This document shows positions 53,821 to 61,716 of a stretch of DNA of 64,000 nucleotides, one piece after another. Below the pieces are notes generated by a model. The model saw only the letters and a list, made by a program, of their open reading frames with translations. It had not been told where the DNA came from and made no database searches. Position numbers and translations under genes: made by a program. Numbering within the stretch: position 1 is the first letter of the stretch; every line of letters begins with the position of its first letter. Source of the stretch: Lysobacter firmicutimachus (GTDB lineage Bacteria; Pseudomonadota; Gammaproteobacteria; Xanthomonadales; Xanthomonadaceae); NCBI RefSeq assembly GCF_037027445.1, contig NZ_JBANDL010000002.1, positions 4,374,001-4,438,000 on the forward strand, given 5' to 3'.

Positions 53821-54178
53821 GGACCTGCTCCTTATCCGATAGTCCGCCGCGCCCCAGTCCGGGAGCGCGCTGCGTTTTCCTGTCGCCGCGGCGCGAATGC
53901 CGCGACCCCTTGCGATCCGGTCGAACTTTGCAAACGCCGCCGGCGATCGCGTCCGGACAACGTTTTTCCCTGGTTTTTCGCTGTTTCTTCCACGTCCCTG
54001 CCCCGCATCGGCATGAGCTTCCCCGCCGCGCGCCGACCGGCGCACGCTGTTTCGGAACGAACGCTGCCTGCGCGGCCGGCGACGGCCGCGTCGGGTCCAC
54101 GTTGTCGTTGCGGCTCAGGCCGCAGGCGCAACTCGCGCCGATAAGGTCCGTCGCGGCGCACACACCGCGGCGCAAGCG
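53821..54178. other. 358-bp gap inside the unknown locus
   Basis: Lies between genes C and D on the same strand. It holds the D ribosome site (ATAAGGAGCAGGTCC) and A+T-richer patches (GTTTTTCCCTGGTTTTTCGC near 53962), so D, E, F and G probably have their own promoter here. No gene, terminator hairpin or clear promoter boxes could be assigned. Confidence 0.4.
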
Positions 54179-54862
54179 TCAACTTCGCGGCAGGCCCCAG
54201 TCGGCCGCGTCCGCCGCATACCAGTGCGTCTTCGGCACCGATCGCGGCGTGATGTCTTCCTGTCGGTAGTCGCTGCGCGCGACCGAACTGAATCCGGCTT
54301 CTCCGGTCCCGTCGCGCACGCGCGATTCGTGCTCGCTGGATTCGCTCGCCGTTACCGTTCTTTCGCGCAGCGCCGGTTCGACGTCGGCGATCAGGTAGCG
54401 GATCTCCAGCCATCCGCGCTGTCCGGACAGGGCCTTGCGCGCCTTGTCCAGTTGTTCGCCGGCCAGCATGGCGCTGAACGCTGCGTGGTACGGCGGCGCG
54501 CCGGACGTGCGGCTGCTCGCCAAGCGCAGATAACCGCCCTGACCGTCGCCGATCTGCAGCACCGCTTCGCCGACCTCGACCGGCGCCGGGTACAGCCGCA
54601 CCTGCTCAGGCGGCAGTTGCGCACGCACGGCCAACTCGGCGCGCAACGCGCCCAACCGGTCCGCGTCCACGCCCCAGACCGCGGTCAGCGACAGCATCGC
54701 CATCGCGCCCACCGCGACCAGCGAGAACTGCGGCCGGCCTTGGTTGTCCGTGGCCAGCGCCGGCGCTTTGGCGCGGTAGTACCAGGTAGCCGGCTCGTCC
54801 GCCGGCGCCGCCAGCACGCCGGCGATGTCTTGGTATTCCTCGTGTGCGGGGTTGCGGATCAT
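54179..54862 (-). CDS. unknown protein C of the 14-kb locus
   Basis: 227 residues from the ATG at 54860-54862, overlapping the stop of B (ATGA); the large upstream open frame is a shadow of A and B. Contains the shared N-terminal element in short form: AAPADEPATWYYRAKAP at 18-34, then GRPQFSLVAVGAMAMLSLTA. The middle is alpha/beta with an RYLIADVEPAL segment, and the tail is rich in Ser, Glu and Arg. No signal peptide. It looks like the N-terminal module of D/E/F without the C-terminal repeats. Function unknown. Confidence 0.8.
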   Translation of the reverse strand: MIRNPAHEEYQDIAGVLAAPADEPATWYYRAKAPALATDNQGRPQFSLVAVGAMAMLSLTAVWGVDADRLGALRAELAVRAQLPPEQVRLYPAPVEVGEAVLQIGDGQGGYLRLASSRTSGAPPYHAAFSAMLAGEQLDKARKALSGQRGWLEIRYLIADVEPALRERTVTASESSEHESRVRDGTGEAGFSSVARSDYRQEDITPRSVPKTHWYAADAADWGLPRS

Positions 54863-56670
54863 GCTCCTGCTCCGGCGGTCGTCCTTGGAATTTGGCTGCT
54901 GCGCAGGCGCAGCGGCGTATCGGGTTGCAGCACCGGCGACCACGGCGATTGCGGCGACCAGCGCCAGCGATAGCCGGACCGGAACGGCGACAGCGCCAAC
55001 CAGTGCCAATCCGCCTGCGCGGCGTTGCGGCTCAGGCGCAGGCTGCGCCGGCGCTTGGGGTCGCCGATGCGGTCTTCCGGCGCCAGCTCGATCAGCAATT
55101 GCGGCGCGTCGTCGTCGAAGTCGGCGTCGACCCTGAGCTCGCGCACGCCGGCGCCCTCGAAGCTGAAGGCATCCAGGCGCAACGCCTCGGCCTCCACCGG
55201 CGCCAGCGCACAGCAGCGGCCGTCGGCACGGGCGCGTGCGAGACCGCGGATCGCGGCCTGTTCGAGGTCGGGCGGGATCGCGAACGCCAGCGTCGGCGCG
55301 TCGCGATCCAACCGGCCGCGCGACGACCAGGGCTTGCCGCGGCGCAGGCCGGCGCATTCCAGATCGATGTCGGCCTGCTCGAGAAACGCCGGTTCGGCCT
55401 CGACCGGGATCAGGCGCAGACCGAAGTCTTCCGGCGCGATCAGCAGGTGCTCGCGATCGGACTGTTGCAGCGGCCCCTTGAAGATTTCCGCACGGCCTTC
55501 GTGCAGCAGCACCGCCGAGGTTTGCCACGAATAGCTCAGCGCCTCGCTCGGCGACAAGCGAAGATCCAGCCGGACCGGACGGTCGCTCGCATCCAAGGGG
55601 GCGGACGCCTTGATCGTGAACGGCCGCGACGGCAGGCGCGCCGGCAGCTTCACTTCCACCTGGGCCTGGGCCAGGCCGACCCGACGTTCGGGCATGTTCG
55701 GTCGCACCGTCAGCGCGCGCCAACCGCTGCTCAGCGCGCGCACGTCGTGACGACGCACGACCGCATCGTGCATCGCCGCCGGCATCGTGCGCAGCGGGCC
55801 GAGCGGATCGGCTTGAATGGCGAACAGGCGCGGCGCCAGCATCGGTTCGGCCAGATCCCAGCGCACTCGCCCGGCAGGCATCGCCGCCGGATCGAAGGCC
55901 AGCCGTACCCCCGGCTCGACCTCGGCCGGCGTCGGCGCGAGCGCGGCGAAACGCACGGCGATGCGATCGAGCAAGGCATCGGCCAGCCGCTGCGGCGTCC
56001 AGCCATCGGTCGGCGCCTGCGCGGGAAAACCCAGGCTCTGGGGCGCTTCGATCAGACGCTCGCGCAACAGGTCGCGGTCCAGTGCGAGCTGCCCCTGGCC
56101 GAGCTGGCGCACCGCGCTCAGCAACGCGGCCGGGTCGAACTCCAGCGTCGACGGCAAGCGATCGGCGACGCCGCGCACCCGCAGCCAGGCGTTGGCGCTG
56201 ACCGACAACAGGCCGCGTTGCAGCGCGGCGACGAACAGGTCGCTGGCCGCGCTGTCCAGGCGCAGCGCAAGGCCCAGTGCGCCGAGGCTGGCGACGTCGA
56301 GCGGCAACAGCTCGCCCAGCGCCGGCGGCAGATCCAGCGCCTCGACCGCGTCCAGGCGCAACCAGCCGCCGTCGGCCGGCAACGCCGACAGCGCGAAGCT
56401 CTGCCCCGCATCGAACGCCGCCTGGCGCGCGGCCTCCAGGCCGAACTCGGCGGCGAAACCCAGCGAGAGGATCGAGAAGCGTTCCAGCCCGGCGCGGCCG
56501 CGGTCCTGCTGGAACAGGTCCAGGCGCAGCGGCGGCTCGGCATCGGCGCCGCAGGCGACCAGTTCGGTCGGCGGCAGCAGAAAGGCGCCGGGACGGTCGT
56601 AGGCGGCGAACGCGATGCGTTCGCCGACGTTCATCGGATTGCGCCAGTCGGGGCGGCCGGAGAAGGACAT
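54859..56670 (-). CDS. unknown protein B of the 14-kb locus
   Basis: 603 residues, starting three bases after gene A ends. Near the N terminus, ERIAFAAYDRPGAFLLPPTE (17-36) is the counterpart of the aromatic-P element in the other proteins. The middle consists of long Leu/Ala-rich helical stretches alternating with beta strands. The last 100 residues read GVRELRVDADFDDDAPQLLI...DWHWLALSPFRSGYRWRWSP, matching the C-terminal beta module of the paralogues. No signal peptide or membrane span. Function unknown. Confidence 0.82.
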   Translation of the reverse strand: MSFSGRPDWRNPMNVGERIAFAAYDRPGAFLLPPTELVACGADAEPPLRLDLFQQDRGRAGLERFSILSLGFAAEFGLEAARQAAFDAGQSFALSALPADGGWLRLDAVEALDLPPALGELLPLDVASLGALGLALRLDSAASDLFVAALQRGLLSVSANAWLRVRGVADRLPSTLEFDPAALLSAVRQLGQGQLALDRDLLRERLIEAPQSLGFPAQAPTDGWTPQRLADALLDRIAVRFAALAPTPAEVEPGVRLAFDPAAMPAGRVRWDLAEPMLAPRLFAIQADPLGPLRTMPAAMHDAVVRRHDVRALSSGWRALTVRPNMPERRVGLAQAQVEVKLPARLPSRPFTIKASAPLDASDRPVRLDLRLSPSEALSYSWQTSAVLLHEGRAEIFKGPLQQSDREHLLIAPEDFGLRLIPVEAEPAFLEQADIDLECAGLRRGKPWSSRGRLDRDAPTLAFAIPPDLEQAAIRGLARARADGRCCALAPVEAEALRLDAFSFEGAGVRELRVDADFDDDAPQLLIELAPEDRIGDPKRRRSLRLSRNAAQADWHWLALSPFRSGYRWRWSPQSPWSPVLQPDTPLRLRSSQIPRTTAGAGA

Positions 56671-56673
56671 GGC

Positions 56674-59154
56674 TCAGACCGCCGTCACGAACAGGTCGAC
56701 GGTGTCGACGCGCTGCCACGCGGTGGCCGGAACGCGCTGGCCGGACTTGTAGATCACGGTCTGGCGGTACTCGTAGTAGCCCTCGCTGTCGCGGCGCAAC
56801 AGGATGTCCATCAGCGGCACCGGCACTTCGACCTCGACCAGCAGGGTGGAGGCGTTGAGGAACGCGCTGCGGTTGCCGCGGAACTCGACGATGATGCTGT
56901 GGATCTCGCCCTCCGGGCGACCGGCGTTGAGCAGGATGTCCGTCGCCGTCGAGACCCGGATCGTGCGCACCGTTTCCTGCTCGATCGAGTCGTCGAGCAC
57001 GTATTTCATGATCGCTTCGCCGTCCGGCACGCTGCGCACCGAGCCGGTATCGAAGATCGCGTCGGCCGGCAGCGCGCCCGGCGGCGGGGTCAGCGGCTGC
57101 ACGGTGAAGGCGATGCGCTGCTCGGGCTCGATCTCGACCGGTCGGCTCAGGTCCAGACCGTCGATGCGGGCATCGACCAGGCCTTCGCCGCGGCTGATCC
57201 AGGTCGGCAGGCGCTGGAAGCGCAGCTTGCTCTCGGTGGCGTTGATCAGTTGCACCGCCACCGCGCCGGTCTGCGGATCGGGCGTCTCGATCGACTGGAA
57301 CATCTCGCCTTCCATGTCGGCGAAGTTGAGCCGCACCGGCACGGTCACGTTCTCGTTGACGCCGCTGCTGACCACCACGTGGCCCTGCAGCAGATTGGAG
57401 TTGGACGTCGACATCAGCGCCGCGACCGCTTCCTGGAAGGCGGCGAACTCGAAGCGCTCGTTGAAGGTGAAGCCGTTGTCCCAATCGATGGTCGCCGGCA
57501 CCGCTTCGGTGCGCACGCCGCCGTTCCGGTTAAGGGCCAACTGCAGGGTCGAAGACGCTCGCAGCAAGCGCAGCTCGAACTCGCGCCGGGGGTTGTCGGC
57601 GCTGGCAGGCACCTGCGCGGCGAGTTCGCGGCGCGCGGCGAGCAGGCGCTCGCCGTCGGTCACCGGGCGCACTTCGCACGTCAGGTCGACCATCACGTCG
57701 TCGGGCGTATCGCCCTGATCGACCCGGAACACCAGCGACGGTGCGTGCGGCGCTTCGCTGCGCCGCGCCAGCTTGAACGCGTCCGGCAGGTAATAGATGC
57801 GACTGGGATCGGACAGGTCCTGGAAGTACGGATGACTGCGCCCGCTGCCGGCGGGATAGCGCAGCGAATGCACCACCCAGCGGCTGACGCCGGCGTTGTT
57901 GCGGCTGCCTGCGGGATAGACGTAAGGATGCAACTGCGGGTCGAAGAACAAAGCCACCGCCCAGTCCTGCACCTGATGGCTGACTTGGTAGCGCTGTTCC
58001 TGCGGTTGCGGTTGCGGTTGCGGCTGAGGCTGAGGCTGTGGGCGCGGCTGCGGGCGCGGGAACGGCATGCCGCCGATGCGGCCGCGCCCCGGCAGCGGAC
58101 GCCCGACCGGCAGACCGCCGGCGATGCCGCCGCCGGCCATGACGTCGCCGATGCGCACCGCGCGCGCGGCGGCGACGCCCGCCGGCGCGGGCGTGGCCGC
58201 ATGCGGCGCGATCGCGGCCGGTGCGAGGGCCGCCGGCGCCACCCGCACTGCGGCGTCGGCACGCAGCAGGCTGGCCTTGGAGAATTGCATCTGCCCTTTG
58301 ACCATCATCAACTGGCGCCTGGGCGTGTCCGCAGCGCTCGACGCCGGCAGCGGCACCGCGACCGAGAACGCACGCGAGACCAGCAACCGCGCCTGTGCAT
58401 CGGCGGACATGAAGGCGCGCAGCAGGCCGTCGCGCTCCGCCAAGCCCATGCGCAGCAGCATCACGCAGCCGCCGCGCGGATCGTCCTGGACCTCGGCCAC
58501 CGGCACGCGTTGTTCGATCGCCGTGCCCGGTACGCGATAGGCGATCGTGGCCTGGCGCGTCAGCGGCAACATCTGCGCGCTGCGCGCGGCCTCGGCGATC
58601 TCTTCGGCGGGATAGGTTTCCACCGCCAGGCTGACCGCCCACAGGCCGTCCTGACCCAGCGCGACCCCGACCTCGTATTGGCCGTTGTGCTGGCGCAGGC
58701 GATAGCGCGGCAGCCAGTAGCGCTGCTGCGGATTGCGCGGGTCTTCGTACAGGCAGCGGTCGTCGGGCGCGGCGCCGGGGCTGATGGGCTGCGGCGAATC
58801 GGCGCGGACGAAGCCGGCGCCGGGCGCGGTCGCGAACAGGTCCGGGCGCAGGTCGTTCAAACGCGGCCGCAACGCGCGGCCCTCGATCTGCGCGCGCAGC
58901 GCCGCGGGGTTCATCCGCAGGCCAGGCACCGCCGGGCGCATGCGCAGTTCGCCGACTGCGGCCGCCGGCGGCGCGACCACCGCCGACACGCCGGGCGGCG
59001 GCGGCATCGGCGCGGCGGCCGCCGGCGGCGGCGGTGCGACCACGACCGCCGGTGCGGGCGCAGGCGCGACCGGCGTGGCCGGATGCGGCGCCGGCGGCGG
59101 CGGGCGCATGCCGGCGAGGATCTGGTTGAGATTGAGCAGACGGCCTGCGGGCAT
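56674..59154 (-). CDS. unknown large protein A, first gene of the 14-kb locus
   Basis: 826 residues behind AAGGAG. A Pro/Ala-rich N-terminal 65 residues may be disordered. It carries two copies of the aromatic-P element: DPRNPQQRYWLPRYRL near 145 and DLSDPSRIYYLPDAFKL near 430. They flank a domain about 160-280 and a Pro-Gln linker near 365-385 (PRPQPQPQPQ...). The C-terminal half, about 440-826, is beta-rich and ends EYRQTVIYKSGQRVPATAWQ then RVDTVDLFVTAV, like the last module of the paralogues. No signal peptide. It probably leads the transcript of A, B and C. Function unknown. Confidence 0.85.
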   Translation of the reverse strand: MPAGRLLNLNQILAGMRPPPPAPHPATPVAPAPAPAVVVAPPPPAAAAPMPPPPGVSAVVAPPAAAVGELRMRPAVPGLRMNPAALRAQIEGRALRPRLNDLRPDLFATAPGAGFVRADSPQPISPGAAPDDRCLYEDPRNPQQRYWLPRYRLRQHNGQYEVGVALGQDGLWAVSLAVETYPAEEIAEAARSAQMLPLTRQATIAYRVPGTAIEQRVPVAEVQDDPRGGCVMLLRMGLAERDGLLRAFMSADAQARLLVSRAFSVAVPLPASSAADTPRRQLMMVKGQMQFSKASLLRADAAVRVAPAALAPAAIAPHAATPAPAGVAAARAVRIGDVMAGGGIAGGLPVGRPLPGRGRIGGMPFPRPQPRPQPQPQPQPQPQPQEQRYQVSHQVQDWAVALFFDPQLHPYVYPAGSRNNAGVSRWVVHSLRYPAGSGRSHPYFQDLSDPSRIYYLPDAFKLARRSEAPHAPSLVFRVDQGDTPDDVMVDLTCEVRPVTDGERLLAARRELAAQVPASADNPRREFELRLLRASSTLQLALNRNGGVRTEAVPATIDWDNGFTFNERFEFAAFQEAVAALMSTSNSNLLQGHVVVSSGVNENVTVPVRLNFADMEGEMFQSIETPDPQTGAVAVQLINATESKLRFQRLPTWISRGEGLVDARIDGLDLSRPVEIEPEQRIAFTVQPLTPPPGALPADAIFDTGSVRSVPDGEAIMKYVLDDSIEQETVRTIRVSTATDILLNAGRPEGEIHSIIVEFRGNRSAFLNASTLLVEVEVPVPLMDILLRRDSEGYYEYRQTVIYKSGQRVPATAWQRVDTVDLFVTAV
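58004..58055. repeat. in-frame 6-bp repeat coding the Pro-Gln linker of gene A
   Basis: Repeats of GGTTGC/GGCTGA-type hexamers on the plus strand encode alternating Pro-Gln on the minus strand. A similar tract at 47062-47140 encodes the linker in gene F. Confidence 0.85.
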
Positions 59155-59297
59155 GCGGATCTCCTTGAATCAGCGACAGGGCGCTGTCCGGCCCGGCGCG
59201 TACGCCTTGCCGTCGTCCTTGGGTGTGTGGAGTTCGGGCGCGTATTGCGGCACCGATCACGTTCGAATCAAACGCGCGTGCAGTTGCGCGGCGGACA

Positions 59298-59311
59298 TTT
59301 CAGGAATGAAA
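59298..59311. promoter_or_regulatory. possible operator upstream of gene A
   Basis: The inverted repeat TTTCA-GGAA-TGAAA lies about 145 bases before the first gene of the unknown locus in the 290-bp gap, in an AT-richer patch. Regulator unknown and evidence thin. Confidence 0.25.
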
Positions 59312-59444
59312 CGTTTTGCGCCAGGCGGGTTCGGAGGCCGGCGTTCAAGGCCGCGCAGCAGGACGCGGACGCGGCGACGGCCCCGGTTCGGGGCCGTCGC
59401 CGCGGGCGTGGGCGCAGTTCGTCGGCGCTGCGGCCGCCGCCGGT

Positions 59445-60071
59445 TCAGGCCGGGCGTTCGTCGTAGTGGAAGACCTTGGACACGATCCACCAGCGCCCGT
59501 CGATCTTGAGCCAGGTCAGCAGATCGACGAAGCGCCGCGGCCGCACCGTGCATTCGGCGCGCACCAGCGCGGTGACCGGCCCGATCCACTCGATCGAGAC
59601 GATGCGGTCTTCGCGCGGCTCGCCCTTGCTGGCCGGCGAAGGCCGCGCATCGATCACCGGCCAGTACTCGTCCATGCCGCGGGTCAACAGTTCGCCGCCG
59701 CTGGCGGTGGCGTACAGCGCGCGCGGATGCAGCACCTGGCGCAAGCGCGCGCTATCGCTGCGGTACAGGCCGTCGAAGTAGTCCTGCATCGCCGCGGTCA
59801 ACGCGGCGCGATCGGCTTCGCGTGGTTCGGGCGGCCTGCCGGGCGCCCCCAAGCTTGCGTCGGCGCTCGCCGCCCGCTCGGCGCGCCAGGCGGAAACCGG
59901 GTGCCCGCCGATGCCCCAGTTGTCGGCTTCGACTTCGTCGACGACGACGAACGTGGTGGCCGGGTCTTTGTCGAGCACGTCCGCCATCATTTGCGTCGCG
60001 CGGCGGATCAGTTCGGCTTTGCGCGGCGCGTCGAGGCCGTCGCGGGTCGCCTGGATCAGAATGTAGGGCAT
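59445..60071 (-). CDS. tautomerase fused to an NTF2-like domain
   Basis: 208 residues from the ATG at 60069-60071 behind AAGGAG. Residues 1-70 are a 4-oxalocrotonate tautomerase subunit (MPYILIQATRDGLDAPRKAE), with Pro2 placed to become the catalytic N-terminal proline. Residues 90-208 are an NTF2/SnoaL-like cone (ALTAAMQDYFDGLYRSDSAR, then WWIVSKVFHYDERPA). It is translated 11 bases after the glutathione transferase gene, so the two form an operon opposite a LysR regulator. A role in handling a small reactive carbonyl or aromatic compound is inferred. Fusions of these two folds are uncommon. Confidence 0.85.
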   Translation of the reverse strand: MPYILIQATRDGLDAPRKAELIRRATQMMADVLDKDPATTFVVVDEVEADNWGIGGHPVSAWRAERAASADASLGAPGRPPEPREADRAALTAAMQDYFDGLYRSDSARLRQVLHPRALYATASGGELLTRGMDEYWPVIDARPSPASKGEPREDRIVSIEWIGPVTALVRAECTVRPRRFVDLLTWLKIDGRWWIVSKVFHYDERPA

Positions 60072-60082
60072 GGCGGTCTCCT

Positions 60083-60688
60083 TCAGGCGGCGAGCAGGCC
60101 TTCGGCGCGCAAGGATGCGATCACCGCCGGGCGCTGGGCGACCCGGTGCAGGTAGGCCTGCAGTCGCGGCAGATCGCCCAGCTCCAGCGCCACATGAGGC
60201 GCCCAGCGCGCGACCGCGAACAGATAGGCGTCGGCGACGGTGAACGCCGCGCCGGTCAGATAATCCCCGTCGAGCCGGCTTTCCAGCCATTCGAACCGGC
60301 GCCGCAGACCGGCGCGCAACGGCGCCTTGGCGGCTTCGTCCAGATCGTTGCGGAACAACGGCGTGAACGACTTATGCAATTCGGTGGCGACGTAGTTCTG
60401 CCATTCCAACACGCGGTAGCGCGCCAATCCGGCGCGCGGCAGCAAGACGTCTGCGGCGGCGAGCTCGCTGAGGTACGGGCCGATGATCGGTCCTTCGCTG
60501 AGGCGCTGGCCGTCGGCCAGTTCGAGCAGGGGCACCTGGCCCTTGGGATTGATCGCGTAGTAGTCGACGCCGGCCTCGGTGCGGTGCGCGCCGGTATCGA
60601 CGCGCTCAAGAGCGAACGCAGCGCCGGTTTCGCGCAGCAGGATGTGGCTGGCCAGCGAGCAGGCGCCGGGCGAGTAGTAGAGCTTCAT
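60083..60688 (-). CDS. glutathione S-transferase (beta-class-like)
   Basis: 201 residues behind AAGGAAG. Beta-class start MKLYYSPGACSL with Y5 and the glutathione-binding C10, INPKGQVP near 46-53, and a basic residue pair HK at 105-106 near the beta-class active site. Cytoplasmic detoxification enzyme. Divergent from a LysR regulator and followed by the tautomerase fusion. Confidence 0.93.
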   Translation of the reverse strand: MKLYYSPGACSLASHILLRETGAAFALERVDTGAHRTEAGVDYYAINPKGQVPLLELADGQRLSEGPIIGPYLSELAAADVLLPRAGLARYRVLEWQNYVATELHKSFTPLFRNDLDEAAKAPLRAGLRRRFEWLESRLDGDYLTGAAFTVADAYLFAVARWAPHVALELGDLPRLQAYLHRVAQRPAVIASLRAEGLLAA

Positions 60689-60732
60689 GCAGGCTTCCTT
60701 GTGGATGGGGAGCGACAGCCGGCATGCTATTG

Positions 60733-60749
60733 ATGCGTCCGAAGCGCAT
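60733..60749. promoter_or_regulatory. inverted repeat, likely LysR operator
   Basis: ATGCG-TCCGAAG-CGCAT is a perfect dyad in the 103-bp gap between the divergent gst and lysR genes, the usual place for a LysR-type binding site. Confidence 0.5.
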
Positions 60750-60791
60750 AAACGCGTCCGGATTCAATTCATAAGTTACATGGCGTAATCC

Positions 60792-61709
60792 ATGACCCGA
60801 CAGTTCGACGCCCTCATGCTCGGCAGCATCGAGTTGTTCTGCCTGTCCGCCGAGGCCGAAAGCTTTACCGCCGCGGCGCTGCAGGCCGGCCTGACCCCGG
60901 CCGCGGTCAGCCGCGCGGTGGCTCGCCTGGAGGCGCGCCTGGGCGTGCAGCTGTTCGTGCGCAGCACGCGCCGGGTGCGCCTGACCGACGCCGGCCGCAG
61001 CTATCTCGCCCATTGCCGGCTGGGATTGAACCAACTCGCCGAGGCCGAGCGCGAAGTGAGCGGTCAACAGCGCGCGCCGGCCGGCAAGGTGCGGATCAGT
61101 CTGCCGACGCCGGTCGCCCACCATCTGCTGCTGCCGACGCTGGCGCGGTTCCGCCGCGCCTATCCGGACGTGACGCTGGAGATCCAGCTCAGCAACCGCA
61201 ACATCGATTTCACCGCCGACGGCTTCGATCTGGCGATCCGCGGCCGCGCGCCGCCGGACTCGGGGCTGGTGGTGCGCAAACTGTTCGATGCCGAGCTGAC
61301 GGTGGTCGCCGCGCCCGACTATCTGCAACGCGCCGGCATTCCACGCACGCTGGAGGATCTGGCCGAGCACGACTGTCTGCAGTTCGTCCTGCCCAGCAGC
61401 GGCCAGACCGTGCCCTGGCAGTTCCGCCGCGACGGCTGCGACCTGGAGCTCCACACCCGCGGCGGCCTGCAGTGCTCGGACGACTTTCTGGGCCCGGCGA
61501 CCTTGGCGCGCGCCGGCGGCGGCCTGCTGCAGACCTACCGCTTCATCGTCGCGGCCGATCTCGAACGGGGCGCCTTGCAGGAAGTGCTGGGCGAATACGG
61601 CGGCCGGTCGCGGCCGTTCTCCCTGGTCTATCCCAGCGCGCGCCACGTCGCCTCGCGGGTGCGCGCGCTGATCGATTTCCTGGTCGCGCAACTGCCGGCG
61701 CAGGTGTGA
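60792..61709 (+). CDS. LysR-family transcriptional regulator
   Basis: 305 residues. Helix-turn-helix about 12-70 (FCLSAEAESFTAAALQAGLT, then PAAVSRAVARLEARLG); effector domain about 95-295 with DFTADGFDLAIRG. Divergent from the gst-tautomerase operon, which it probably controls together with itself. No obvious ribosome site before the ATG. Confidence 0.93.
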   Translation: MTRQFDALMLGSIELFCLSAEAESFTAAALQAGLTPAAVSRAVARLEARLGVQLFVRSTRRVRLTDAGRSYLAHCRLGLNQLAEAEREVSGQQRAPAGKVRISLPTPVAHHLLLPTLARFRRAYPDVTLEIQLSNRNIDFTADGFDLAIRGRAPPDSGLVVRKLFDAELTVVAAPDYLQRAGIPRTLEDLAEHDCLQFVLPSSGQTVPWQFRRDGCDLELHTRGGLQCSDDFLGPATLARAGGGLLQTYRFIVAADLERGALQEVLGEYGGRSRPFSLVYPSARHVASRVRALIDFLVAQLPAQV

Positions 61710-61716
61710 GCGACGG

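Noticed and set aside
54844..59466. A 1540-codon open frame on the plus strand opposite genes A and B
   Set aside because: It is the mirror of high third-position GC in the minus-strand genes; its product is Arg/Gln/Ala-rich with no domain. The minus strand has ribosome sites, overlaps and related proteins.
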